Assembly: GCA_023511915.1 (NCBI GenBank)
Contig: JAIMAN010000011.1
Location: 1-57,400, forward strand
Source: Armatimonadota bacterium
GTDB taxonomy: Bacteria > Armatimonadota > Fimbriimonadia > Fimbriimonadales > GBS-DC
Direction of reading: 5' to 3'
DNA: 57,400 nucleotides
Positions 40,784-49,081 of the stretch are shown piece by piece. Position 1 is the stretch's first letter. The number at the start of each line of letters is the position of its first letter. The notes beneath the pieces are model-generated. The model saw nothing but the letters and a program-made list of their open reading frames with translations. It did no database searches and had not been told where the DNA came from. A program made the position numbers and the translations under genes.

Positions 40784-41176
40784 TTACTCCTTTTTTCGTA
40801 CACTTCCCCCCTCTTTCGGGCTAGCGTCGATTTCGTTTTTGAAGGTGCTGCGTCCGACGCGCCGCTCCTTGTAGAACTTGCCCACCACAACCACCGCGTC
40901 GTCTTCCTCGACGGATAAGTGCCCGTAGCTGAAGACCACGAGCTGTTTGCCGCCGCTGTCCAGCTTGAAGGTCGTGTAGGGGTTCCCCACACGCGAGGTC
41001 TTCTTCTTAATGTCGTCCACCTCGCCCTCCACCTGTACCATCTTGCGGTGGAACTTGTCGGGGTTCTCCAGCAGCGCGGCAACCGTCGTCTTAATCGGGT
41101 TCGGCGCGGGCTTCTGCTGCGCCAGCAGACCCACACACAGCAACGCAATTACGCCAAGCGTCATCCATACTCGCAT
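40784..41176 (-). CDS. Exported OB-fold-like small protein
   Basis: A signal peptide (MRVWMTLGVIALLCVGLLAQ) is followed by a ~95-residue beta-rich domain (KFHRKMVQVEGEVDDIKKKT, YTTFKLDSGGKQLVVFSYG, DDAVVVVGKFYKERR). It resembles the small OB folds found in periplasmic proteins. GAGGAGGT is 6 nt before the ATG. It is the first of three minus-strand genes with HxlR and P460, so it may belong to the same response. I cannot assign a ligand. Confidence 0.65.
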   Translation of the reverse strand: MRVWMTLGVIALLCVGLLAQQKPAPNPIKTTVAALLENPDKFHRKMVQVEGEVDDIKKKTSRVGNPYTTFKLDSGGKQLVVFSYGHLSVEEDDAVVVVGKFYKERRVGRSTFKNEIDASPKEGGSVRKKE

Positions 41177-41206
41177 AGATACCTCCTCAACATGTTGTGG
41201 GACAGA

Positions 41207-41292
41207 CCCCTCCTTCAGGTTCCCCCCACTTCGTGAGGGGAACCATTGGAGCGCGGTTCCCCCTGCACGCAGGGGGAACCTGCAGGAGGGGG
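41207..41292. repeat. Palindromic element, intergenic copy
   Basis: Outer arms CCCCTCCTTCAGGTTCCCCC and GGGGGAACCTGCAGGAGGGG enclose two GGTTCCCC...GGGGAACC-type hairpins, one identical (CCCCTGCACGCAGGGG) to that in the murE copy. Flanking GTGGGACA and TGTCCCAC extend the dyad. It occupies the 185-nt gap between an isomerase-like gene and the OB-fold gene. Confidence 0.88.
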
Positions 41293-41361
41293 TCAGCAGT
41301 GTCCCACGCTACATATCTCTGGACAATAGGTTCAGCACCGCCGACTGAATTCCTACCATCC

Positions 41362-42144
41362 CTAACGCCCCCGATTGCGCAAGGCGAGGAGCCTTTTGGC
41401 GAATCGGCTCACGGCGGGCATCGCTGGCTCCGTGTGTTCGTACTCGATAGCGACATAGCCCTTGAAGTTCGCTGCCCGAAGGATGCGGAAGATGCGCTCG
41501 TAGTCCAGCTCGAAAAACTCGTCGCGGGCGTTGCGCGAGTGCGTTTTGGCATGCACGCTCACGGCATAGGGGGCGAGTTTCTCGATCATCTCGTAGTGGT
41601 TCTCGCGGGTGTTCGCGCCGTCCAGCAGGATGCCGAAGTAGTCGCTTTTGAGGTCGCGCACGAATCGCAGCGTGCGCTCGGCGTCGGCGGTCAGCCCCCA
41701 GTGGGTCTCCAGCGCCAGCACGACGCCCTGCGCCTCCGCATACGGCAACGCCTGCTCGATGCACGCGCGCGACCAGTCATACGCCTGCGCCTCCAAGTAG
41801 CCCTGCGGGATGCCCTGATCCGCAAAGATGCGCAGCATCGGCGCGCCCAGCGCAACCGCGATGTCCACCCACTGCTTGACATGTTCCACCTGCGCCTTGC
41901 GGAAGTCGGCGTCGGGGTGGGTGAAGTGGTTGCGCGTCGCCGTGCCCGAAACTGCCAGCCCGTAGCGGAAGCATTCGCGCTTGAGCGCGTTCAGCGTGGC
42001 GCGGTTCGTGTCGGGGAAGTAGTAGCCCGTGAGTTCCACCCCGTCCAGCCCCAGCTCGGCACACAGGCGAATGAACTCCGAGAGGCTCATCTCGCGCTTG
42101 GTCAGAGCCTCTCGGAAGGAATAGGCGGCGCAGCTGAGGCGCAT
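41362..42144 (-). CDS. Sugar phosphate isomerase/epimerase-like TIM-barrel protein
   Basis: The 260 residues follow the xylose isomerase-like/AP endonuclease 2 TIM-barrel: LSCAAYSFREAL, GLDGVELTGYYFP, LGAPMLRIFADQG, VVLALETHWGLT, FGILLDGANTREN and the C-terminal YVAIEYEHTEPA. Metal ligands E (ALETH), D/H and E (IEYE) are in place. Family members interconvert or cleave sugars and inositols; no substrate is indicated. It follows the dockerin-tailed gene by 2 nt and is probably co-transcribed with it. Confidence 0.82.
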   Translation of the reverse strand: MRLSCAAYSFREALTKREMSLSEFIRLCAELGLDGVELTGYYFPDTNRATLNALKRECFRYGLAVSGTATRNHFTHPDADFRKAQVEHVKQWVDIAVALGAPMLRIFADQGIPQGYLEAQAYDWSRACIEQALPYAEAQGVVLALETHWGLTADAERTLRFVRDLKSDYFGILLDGANTRENHYEMIEKLAPYAVSVHAKTHSRNARDEFFELDYERIFRILRAANFKGYVAIEYEHTEPAMPAVSRFAKRLLALRNRGR

Positions 42145-42146
42145 CG

Positions 42147-43919
42147 TTAGTCTCCCTGTGCGCCGAAGTTGAACAGCACGATTAGCAAGTCCGCATCATC
42201 CACGATGCCGTCGCCGTTCAGGTCGGCGGGCGCGGTGGTGCTATTACCGAAGTTGAACAGTATCTCCAGCAGGTCAGCGTCGTCGATGATGTTGTCGCCG
42301 TTCACATCCCCCAGCGTCAGGCTGAAGTCCACCGTCGTTGCGCCCAACAAGCGGCGCAGCCCAGGAATGTTCCGCGCCAGACAGCGCGGCGCGGTAATCC
42401 GCAGCCCATCATACAAGCCCGGCGTCACGGGAATTGAGTAGGTGAACCCACTGTTCATGTTGCCCGTGTGGGTCGCCGCCACAGTCCCTGTGTAGGGGTC
42501 AATCTGGCGGATGGTGAGCGCGATTTGGTTCGTGTTGCCGACAAACCCCGCGATGGTCACGGCGCCCTGCAGCGTGGTCGTGGTGTTCGGCGTGGAGAGG
42601 TAGACCTCGTAGCTGCCGCCGCTGGTGGGGATTGCCCACAGCACCTGCTCCGCGCTGTTGTGCGCAAGGTAGGTTGCGTTGGCGTCGCGATTCACCGCCT
42701 CCTGCACGAGGTTGGTACTGCTGTTGCTGTTCCAGTTGTAGTGGAACAGGTGTACCTTCTCGTTGGTGGAGCTGTGCTTGCCCAGCCAGAGGGCGTTGCC
42801 GCTGGCGAACACGCCGACGCCGTCGCCCTCGCGCACATTCGGCGTATTGCCGCCGCCGAAGCGCAGCTGGCTGAGGTTACGCGTTGTGCCCGGACGGGTC
42901 ACGAACACATCGATGTTGCCTGTGTTATCGCCGATACCGCTCCATAGCACGGACGCGCCCTCCACATCACGCGGGGTGCTATCCCGACCCGCGCCCAACG
43001 GCGACTGGCTCATGTTCACCGTGCCGCCGCTAATCGTAGTCACGAACGAGTCGAAGAACTGGCTCGTGGTCGCGCTGCGCCCCTGCCAGATGAGGTTGTT
43101 GCCGCTCACATCAAACGCGACCGCATCGCGCGGGTTGTTGATGTTCCCGCCGCCAATCACGGGAAAACTGACATTCGTGCTGTTGAAGAACACATCGCTG
43201 TAGTCGCCTGTCGCCGAACCGCTGCCGTACCAGACCGCGTCGCCGTTCGCGTTGAGCGCAGCAGCCACCGCGAAACGGTTGCTGCCCAGTGGCGACTGTG
43301 AGATATTGGTCGTGGAGAGGCTGACCAAATCGGTGCGGAACACATCGCGATTGACGCCTGTGTTGGGACCTGAGCCGTCCCAGAGCAGGCGGTCGCCAAC
43401 CAGCGCCATCGGCACGGCGTCGCGCGAGCCGTTGCCCAGCACCGAAGCGGTGATGTTCGTGCTGCCGCGGAAGATGTCCAGGTTGTTGCCATTCGCGCTG
43501 CCCGCGCCGTACCACACGGGCTGACCCGCGCTGGTGAACCCGAAGCCGAAGGTAATGCGCCCAGACCCCAGCACTGACGCGCTGATGTTGGTCGTCTCCA
43601 CCAACACATCCGTATTCCCGCTGCCCAGCGCGCTGCCCTGCCCTTCCCAGAGCAGTCCCGCCGTCGGATGGTACGCCACAGGGGACGCGATACGGTTGCT
43701 TCCCAGAATCGACGCCGTGAAGTTCGTGTTGCCGGTAATCCTGAAGATGTCCAGATTGCTGCCCGAAGCGACCGCCGACCAGAACGGCAGCCCGCTCTCC
43801 GTCAGAATCCCCGTGCCGACCTGTGTAAAGCCCTCGCCTAACTTCTGATGGACAAATGCCTGCCCATAAACCGATACCGTCAACGCAAAACCCGCTATCA
43901 CTCCGCTAATCGTCCGCAT
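42147..43919 (-). CDS. Secreted repeat protein with dockerin-like tail lacking the cysteine pair
   Basis: A signal peptide (MRTISGVIAGFALTVSVYGQ) precedes ~480 residues of repeats ending in motifs such as NISQSPLGSNR, NITASVLGNGS and VLWSGIGDNTGNIDVFV, which probably form a beta-propeller. A carboxypeptidase-regulatory/Ig-like segment (AVTIAGFVGNTNQIALTIRQ) and two EF-hand loops ending LLIVLFNFGAQGD follow. Unlike the other three tailed proteins it has neither the loop cysteine nor the terminal cysteine. The ATG at 43919 has GGAG 8 nt upstream; the track start is a TTG. Confidence 0.78.
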   Translation of the reverse strand: MRTISGVIAGFALTVSVYGQAFVHQKLGEGFTQVGTGILTESGLPFWSAVASGSNLDIFRITGNTNFTASILGSNRIASPVAYHPTAGLLWEGQGSALGSGNTDVLVETTNISASVLGSGRITFGFGFTSAGQPVWYGAGSANGNNLDIFRGSTNITASVLGNGSRDAVPMALVGDRLLWDGSGPNTGVNRDVFRTDLVSLSTTNISQSPLGSNRFAVAAALNANGDAVWYGSGSATGDYSDVFFNSTNVSFPVIGGGNINNPRDAVAFDVSGNNLIWQGRSATTSQFFDSFVTTISGGTVNMSQSPLGAGRDSTPRDVEGASVLWSGIGDNTGNIDVFVTRPGTTRNLSQLRFGGGNTPNVREGDGVGVFASGNALWLGKHSSTNEKVHLFHYNWNSNSSTNLVQEAVNRDANATYLAHNSAEQVLWAIPTSGGSYEVYLSTPNTTTTLQGAVTIAGFVGNTNQIALTIRQIDPYTGTVAATHTGNMNSGFTYSIPVTPGLYDGLRITAPRCLARNIPGLRRLLGATTVDFSLTLGDVNGDNIIDDADLLEILFNFGNSTTAPADLNGDGIVDDADLLIVLFNFGAQGD

Positions 43920-43993
43920 AGTCAAGCTCCTTTCGGGGCGAACCCTCTCTATTATAGCACATCTGCACCGCGGACGGGTATCTTATAGGGCGC

Positions 43994-44773
43994 ATGGAGC
44001 GTGCGTTGCAGGAGGAGAGAGCGACCCCGCTGGCGGAAGCGCGCATTTTGGGCGTGCGCGTGCACCGCGTCGGGATGGATGACGCGCTGGAGCGGATTGA
44101 GGCACTGATACGCCGCGCAGAGCCGAGCTTGGTGATTACCGCCGACGCGAACGCGGTGCTAATCGCGCTGGAGGACGCCGAGTTTCACGCGCTGATGGAG
44201 ACCGCCGCGCTGGTGACCCCCGACGGCTTCGGGCTGCTGTGGGCGGGCAGGCGGTTAGGACAGCCGTTCCCCGAGCGCGTGTCGGGCGTGGACTTGGTGG
44301 AGCGACTGACGCGCCTGAGCCACGCGAAGGGCTATCGGCTCTACCTGCTGGGCGCTGCGCCGAGCGTCGCTGAACGCGCCGCGCAGAACCTGCTTGCCCG
44401 CTACCCGAACGCGCAGATTGTCGGCGTGCAGCACGGCTACTTCACCCCCGCCGACGAGCCTGCCATCGTCGCGCAGGTCGCCGCCGCGCAGCCCGATGTG
44501 CTGCTGGTCGGCATGGGCATGCCGCGCCAAGAGAAATGGGCGTGGCGACATCGGCAGCAACTCGGCGCGTCCGTGATGATTGGCGTCGGCGGCAGCTTCG
44601 ATGTGTACGGCGGGGTGGTCAAGCGCGCCCCCAAATGGCTCCAGCGCGTCGGCGGCGAGTGGCTCTGGCGACTGCTGCAAGACCCGCGCAAAATCAAAAA
44701 GGTGCGCAACCTGCCCCGCTTCGCATGGCGCGTGCTGCGCGAGCGACGGCGGCAGGAATCGGCGACCCCGTAG
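43994..44773 (+). CDS. WecG/TagA/CpsF family glycosyltransferase (GT26)
   Basis: VITADANAVLIALEDAEFHALM, TPDGFGLLWAGRRLG, RVSGVDLVERLT, GYRLYLLGAAPSVAERAAQNL and LVGMGMPRQEKWAW are the family motifs. These enzymes add ManNAc(A) or a related sugar to a lipid-linked GlcNAc in surface-glycan or teichoic-acid-like synthesis, at the cytoplasmic face of the membrane. C-terminal basic and amphipathic residues fit membrane association. At 259 residues it is of normal length. It is followed closely by a nuclease-like gene, with no other glycan gene next to it. Confidence 0.88.
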   Translation: MERALQEERATPLAEARILGVRVHRVGMDDALERIEALIRRAEPSLVITADANAVLIALEDAEFHALMETAALVTPDGFGLLWAGRRLGQPFPERVSGVDLVERLTRLSHAKGYRLYLLGAAPSVAERAAQNLLARYPNAQIVGVQHGYFTPADEPAIVAQVAAAQPDVLLVGMGMPRQEKWAWRHRQQLGASVMIGVGGSFDVYGGVVKRAPKWLQRVGGEWLWRLLQDPRKIKKVRNLPRFAWRVLRERRRQESATP

Positions 44774-44790
44774 CGTATTCCCCCTACATT

Positions 44791-45510
44791 ATGCGCACGA
44801 ATTGGGATGTTCTGAGCGCACGGACGCTCGGCGCGCTTGCGCTGCCCGACGCCTGCGAGCGGTGCTTCTGGCTGCACCAACGCATCGGCGCGCCGCCAAC
44901 CCCGTTTCCTAGCATCTTCAGCAGCATCGACTCCTATTCCAAAAAAGTGCTGCAGGCGGCGTTGCAGCACGCCAAGCGCCTGCCCCACTGGTTCGAGCAG
45001 TTCGGGCTGCACGGCGAGCCGTTGCCCTCACCGCACCACAGCTGGTTCAAAATCGCTACAGGACATGGCTCGCTCCAACTGTCAGGGACGCCCGACGAGA
45101 TATTGCGCGCGCCTGACGGTAGCCTAATCATCATCGACTACAAGACCGCCCGCTATAATCCCAAAGACCATTTATGCCCGCTGTATGAGGTGCAGCTAAA
45201 TGTCTACGCACGGATTGCCGAGAACCTCGCACTGCCGCGCAGTGGCTACCCCTTCCCCTGCCGCGTGCGGACACTGGGGCTGATGTGTTACGACCCGCTC
45301 ACGGAAGTTGACCGCCCCGACAAGATTAACACGCGCGGCTTCCTGATGGAGTTCCACGCGCACTGGGTTCCCATCCAGCGCCGTGATGCGTGGATTGATA
45401 ATCTGATCGCGCGCGCGTGGGCAATCCTCTCGCAACCCGCCCCGCCTGATGGCGCAACCACCTGCAAAACCTGCCAAGCCTATCAAGCCATCGCCAACGC
45501 GCTGCCATAG
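44791..45510 (+). CDS. Stand-alone Cas4/RecB-like PD-(D/E)XK nuclease with cysteine cluster
   Basis: The nuclease core reads LQLSGTPDEILRAPDG and IIIDYKTARY (the D...DYK motif), followed by YEVQLNVYARIAENL, which matches the QxxxY motif of Cas4/RecB nucleases. Cysteines at CERCF near residue 24 and CKTCQAYQ near the C-terminus could hold an Fe-S cluster. There is no CRISPR array or cas gene in the window. It starts 17 nt after the glycosyltransferase. DNA repair or processing is the likely role, but the substrate is not evident. Confidence 0.72.
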   Translation: MRTNWDVLSARTLGALALPDACERCFWLHQRIGAPPTPFPSIFSSIDSYSKKVLQAALQHAKRLPHWFEQFGLHGEPLPSPHHSWFKIATGHGSLQLSGTPDEILRAPDGSLIIIDYKTARYNPKDHLCPLYEVQLNVYARIAENLALPRSGYPFPCRVRTLGLMCYDPLTEVDRPDKINTRGFLMEFHAHWVPIQRRDAWIDNLIARAWAILSQPAPPDGATTCKTCQAYQAIANALP

Positions 45511-45527
45511 AGCAGGTTAAATTTAGG

Positions 45528-45533
45528 TATACT
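45528..45533 (+). promoter_or_regulatory. TATACT box before the MNT-like gene and rel
   Basis: AGGTATACT lies 20 nt upstream of the ATG at 45554, with GGAG between them. It is the likely -10 box for a transcript reading through the MNT-like gene into rel. Confidence 0.4.
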
Positions 45534-45553
45534 ACCACAGGAGACCGTTTACC

Positions 45554-46000
45554 ATGACCGACGAACGCAGTTTCTTGGACGATCCGCGTCCTGAGGGGCG
45601 TGAGCCGATACCCGCTGAGCGCGTGCCGATGCTGGTCAGTGTGTTCGAGCAGACCGATGCGGTGACGGTGGCGCTGGCGTTCACTGTGCGCGCGGAAGGC
45701 GTGATGCAAAGCGACGCGACCTTCGGCGTGTGGCTCGACGAAGCGCTCGCCCACGAAGACAAACTGGAGACGATGCGCCAACTCGCCGCGCGCCTGCACC
45801 CCATCGTCAACCCCGACTACTACCTGGACCTGATGCTGATTACCCCGCGCGACGCGATGCTCTGGCAGATGGCGACCGAGAACGGCGACCCCATCTTCGC
45901 CCGCGACGAGGAGGACATACAGGCGCAGCTGCACTTGCTGCAGACCCTGCCGCCCATCAGCGACGATGAGCGCGACATCGATGTGATGCGCGTGATGTAG
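45554..46000 (+). CDS. Degenerate MNT-fold (minimal nucleotidyltransferase-like) protein
   Basis: The 148 residues align by eye with MntA-type nucleotidyltransferases across the whole domain. The strand usually reading YLFGSxARG is here LAFTVRAEG, the SDIDLAVLL strand is SDATFGVWL, and the C-terminal DLVDL...LxxEVxxxGxxLYERD region is LDLMLITPRDAMLWQMATEN and DPIFARDEED. Thus the GS pair and the second catalytic Asp are lost and the protein should be inactive as a transferase. No HEPN gene lies beside it. It ends 1 nt before the rel start and probably shares its transcript. The fold call is my inference. Confidence 0.55.
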   Translation: MTDERSFLDDPRPEGREPIPAERVPMLVSVFEQTDAVTVALAFTVRAEGVMQSDATFGVWLDEALAHEDKLETMRQLAARLHPIVNPDYYLDLMLITPRDAMLWQMATENGDPIFARDEEDIQAQLHLLQTLPPISDDERDIDVMRVM

Positions 46001-46001
46001 G

Positions 46002-48227
46002 ATGCAGGCGCTGGATTACGAACTCCCTGAACAGGTCGAATCGCTCATCGAGAAGGTTCGGGACTACGCGCCCGACGCCGATACCTCGCGCATGGTGGAG
46101 GCGTACCTGTTCGCCGAAGAGCGCCACCACGGACAAAAACGCAAAAGCGGGGAGCCGTACATCACGCACCCGCTGGCGGTTGCGCACATCTTGGCAGACC
46201 TGCAGATGGGGGTCAACACCGTCATCGCAGGGCTGCTGCACGATGTGCTGGAAGACACCGCCACAACACCCGAAGAACTCGAACAACGCTTCGGGACAAC
46301 CGTGCGCCAACTGGTGGAGGGCGTCACCAAACTGCACCACTCCGAGCGCAAGATGGAGATTTTCAACGAGGCGAGCCGACGACGCCTAAGCATCGCCAAG
46401 TCCGCCGACAACTTGCGCAAACTGCTGGTGGCGGTCGCCGAAGACCTGCGCGTGATGGTCATCAAACTCGCCGACCGCCTGCACAATATGCAGACGCTCG
46501 ACTCCATGCCGCCCGAAAAGCAGGTGCAAATCGCCGCCGAGACGCTGCAGGTCTACGCCCCACTCGCGCACCGACTGGGCATCTACCAAATCAAGGCGCA
46601 ACTGGACGACCTCGCCTTCAAGTACCTCTACCCGCAAGAGTACCGCGAGGTGAGCCAAAAGGTCGCCCAGACCCGCGCCGAACGCCAGCAGGAGGTGCTG
46701 CACCTGGTGCATACCCTCAAAGAGCGGCTGTGGGAGCGCGGCGTGCGCGCCGATGTGATGGGACGCCCCAAACACCTCTGGAGCATCTTCCGCAAGATGC
46801 AACAGCAGCAACTGGACTACAATCAAATCTACGACATCATCGCGCTGCGCGTGCTGACCGACACGGTAGAGGAGTGCTACATGGCGCTGGGGATTGTTCA
46901 CGAACTGTGGAAGCCGATTCCCGCGCTGTTTTACGACTACATCGCCGCGCCTAAGCCGAATGGGTATCAATCGCTGCACACCAAAGTCATCGGTCCCAAC
47001 GAGCGCACGCTGGAGGTGCAGATTCGCACTTGGCAGATGCACCAAGTCGCCGAGTACGGTGTCGCGGCGCACTGGCGCTACAAAGAGGGCGCGGATCAGA
47101 AGCCCCTGCAACTGCCCTCCCTGCAGCAGCAGTTGCGTGACCTGACTGACTTCAAGAGCAACTTGGAGTTCCTCACCAGCGTCTTCCGCGACATGGCGAC
47201 CGACGAAGTGCTGGTGTTCACCCCGAAGGGCGACCTGATTGACCTACCCGAAGGCTCGACGCCCATCGACTTCGCCTACCGCATCCACACGGAGATAGGG
47301 CATCGCTGCATCGGCGCGCGGGTGAACGGGCGGATTGTGCCGCTGGACTACAAGCTGCGCACGGGCGATGTCGTGGAGATTCTGACGCGCCAGACGCCGC
47401 AGCCGAGCTACGACTGGTTGCGCATCGTGCGCACCTCCAGCGCACGGGGCAAGATTCGCGCTTATTTTCGCGAGGCGCGCCGCGCGGAGTTTATCGCGCA
47501 TGGGCGCAGCGTGCTGGAGCGCGAGCTGGAACGGCTGCGCCTGCCCACCAGCGCGTTCCGCGACGCGCTGCCCGAAATCCTCAAGTCGCTGAACCTGCGC
47601 GCCGAGAACGACCTGTACGCCAGTATCGGCGAGGGACTAACCAGCGTGCAGGCGGTCGTGCAGCGCGTGCGCGGCGTTTCGCCGCCCGCCCCAGCCCCGA
47701 CTCAAGAGTCGCCGCCCGCGCCCGCCACAGCAGGACGCGAAATCCGCGCGATGCAAATCGAGGACGCCGATGGCTACATGACCCGACGCGCCACCTGCTG
47801 CTACCCGCTGCCGGGCGACGAGCTGCGCGGCTACATCTCGCGCGGGCGCGGCATCATCGTGCATCGCGCCGCATGCCCGAACCTGCGCGCCCTCGAAGAC
47901 AAGGAACCCGAACGCATCATGCACATCGAGTGGCTGGCGCACAAAGACCATACCTACCCCGCCGCACTGCGCTTCGAGACGCTCGACCGCCCTGGCGTGC
48001 TGGGCGACATCACCACGATTCTGGGCACAGCGGGCGTCAATATCGCCGATGTGCGCGTCAAACGCACGCCGAACCTCACGGCGCAGGTGGACATGGTGGT
48101 GCAGGTTCACAGCGCGACCGAGCTGCGCGCGATCACCCAGAAACTCGCCTCGCTGGAAGATGTGTTGGCGGTCTCACGCATTATGGAGGGCAAAGGCAAG
48201 GATGCGAGCCGTCGTGCAACGAGTTAG
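46002..48227 (+). CDS. rel: Bifunctional (p)ppGpp synthetase/hydrolase (Rel/SpoT)
   Basis: The stringent-response enzyme makes and degrades (p)ppGpp. The HD hydrolase domain has H56, HD at 80-81 ([10 protein letters not shown]) and [12 protein letters not shown]. The synthetase domain contains [31 protein letters not shown] and [27 protein letters not shown] domain ([20 protein letters not shown]) and a C-terminal zinc-finger/ACT region ([16 protein letters not shown]) complete it. At 741 aa it is full length. It follows the MNT-like gene by one base and overlaps dtd by 26 bases. Confidence 0.96.
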   Translation: MQALDYELPEQVESLIEKVRDYAPDADTSRMVEAYLFAEERHHGQKRKSGEPYITHPLAVAHILADLQMGVNTVIAGLLHDVLEDTATTPEELEQRFGTTVRQLVEGVTKLHHSERKMEIFNEASRRRLSIAKSADNLRKLLVAVAEDLRVMVIKLADRLHNMQTLDSMPPEKQVQIAAETLQVYAPLAHRLGIYQIKAQLDDLAFKYLYPQEYREVSQKVAQTRAERQQEVLHLVHTLKERLWERGVRADVMGRPKHLWSIFRKMQQQQLDYNQIYDIIALRVLTDTVEECYMALGIVHELWKPIPALFYDYIAAPKPNGYQSLHTKVIGPNERTLEVQIRTWQMHQVAEYGVAAHWRYKEGADQKPLQLPSLQQQLRDLTDFKSNLEFLTSVFRDMATDEVLVFTPKGDLIDLPEGSTPIDFAYRIHTEIGHRCIGARVNGRIVPLDYKLRTGDVVEILTRQTPQPSYDWLRIVRTSSARGKIRAYFREARRAEFIAHGRSVLERELERLRLPTSAFRDALPEILKSLNLRAENDLYASIGEGLTSVQAVVQRVRGVSPPAPAPTQESPPAPATAGREIRAMQIEDADGYMTRRATCCYPLPGDELRGYISRGRGIIVHRAACPNLRALEDKEPERIMHIEWLAHKDHTYPAALRFETLDRPGVLGDITTILGTAGVNIADVRVKRTPNLTAQVDMVVQVHSATELRAITQKLASLEDVLAVSRIMEGKGKDASRRATS

Positions 48228-48654
48228 GTGGGCAGAAGTGGAGGTAGACGGGCGCGTCGTCGGGCGCATCGAGCAGGGCGCGCTCGTGCTGCTCGGCGTC
48301 CATCAGTCGGACACAGAGGCAGATGCCCGCTGGCTCGCCCAGAAACTCGCGCACCTGCGCTTCTTTGAAGACGAGCAAGGTAAGCTGAACCTCAGCGTGC
48401 TGGAGGTCGGCGGCGCGATGCTGGTCGTCTCTAACTTCACCCTGTACGGCGACTGCCGCAAAGGGCGACGCCCCAGCTTCGCCGAGTCCGCCCCCTACGA
48501 GCGGGGCGAGACGCTCTACTGCCAGCTCTGCGACGCCCTCCGCACGGAGGGCGTGCCCGTACACACAGGCGTCTACGGCGCATCCATGCAAGTACGCCTG
48601 CAAAACGACGGACCCGTGACGCTGATTGTAGAGACGCCTTGCAACGAAAGCTAA
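48202..48654 (+). CDS. dtd: D-aminoacyl-tRNA deacylase
   Basis: Removes D-amino acids mischarged on t[20 protein letters not shown] is the typical N-terminus; [21 protein letters not shown] contains the SQxTL-like motif (here SNFTL) and [23 protein letters not shown] holds the GxP-equivalent region (TGVYGA). 150 residues is normal. The start at 48202 overlaps the 3' end of rel, an arrangement (rel-dtd) common in bacteria. Confidence 0.94.
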   Translation: MRAVVQRVRWAEVEVDGRVVGRIEQGALVLLGVHQSDTEADARWLAQKLAHLRFFEDEQGKLNLSVLEVGGAMLVVSNFTLYGDCRKGRRPSFAESAPYERGETLYCQLCDALRTEGVPVHTGVYGASMQVRLQNDGPVTLIVETPCNES

Positions 48655-48655
48655 C

Positions 48656-48940
48656 TTATTGCATCCCTGCCGATGCGCCTGCAAGAGCGACGACGAGTAT
48701 AAACCACACAATTGCGCCTACACAACCTATCGCGAAGAGCACAGTGGCAATAATCCCCAGAATACGCCCTGCGACCACCATCCCGCGCGTGCTCGGGTCG
48801 CCGAAGCCTTGGTCAAGCTCCCGAAGCGCATTATTGCCCATAATCCATGCCACGATACCGAGTGGTGCGCACAGTACGATTCCCAAAATTCCCAGCACCA
48901 GTATCAAGGTCGCATTCGAGCTACCGCTTCCGTTGGACAT
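48656..48940 (-). CDS. Small two-helix membrane protein (DUF4190-like)
   Basis: The 94 residues hold two strong membrane helices (ATLILVLGILGIVLCAPLGIVAWIMGN and GRILGIIATVLFAIGCVGAIVWFIL) separated by ALRELDQGFGDPSTRG, a layout typical of DUF4190-type proteins. AGGAGGTG lies 5 nt before the ATG at 48940. The 590-aa ORF that the track shows through this region is mainly antisense to the phosphoesterase and fliI genes. No function can be assigned. Confidence 0.75.
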   Translation of the reverse strand: MSNGSGSSNATLILVLGILGIVLCAPLGIVAWIMGNNALRELDQGFGDPSTRGMVVAGRILGIIATVLFAIGCVGAIVWFILVVALAGASAGMQ

Positions 48941-49038
48941 ATCGCACCTCCTGTAGGATATAGCTTCGGCTTGCTCCAAACGACTCCTGCCAGATTGATT
49001 TGCACGGATTGATTGCCTTTGGGTACTCTTAACGCGCT

Positions 49039-49065
49039 CTTTACATACGCACAGGTATTGTAAAG
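49039..49065. promoter_or_regulatory. Short inverted repeat upstream of the phosphoesterase
   Basis: CTTTACA and TGTAAAG are 7-bp inverted arms 13 nt apart, just upstream of the start at 49082 and 98 nt upstream of the divergent small membrane protein gene. It could be an operator for either. Confidence 0.3.
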
Positions 49066-49081
49066 AATTATGGAGGAGCCA

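Noticed and set aside
40725-40820. HxlR upstream ACG or ATC as a start codon
   Set aside because: These are very rare starts and I have no direct support, so the annotation keeps the TTG and only notes the likely extension.
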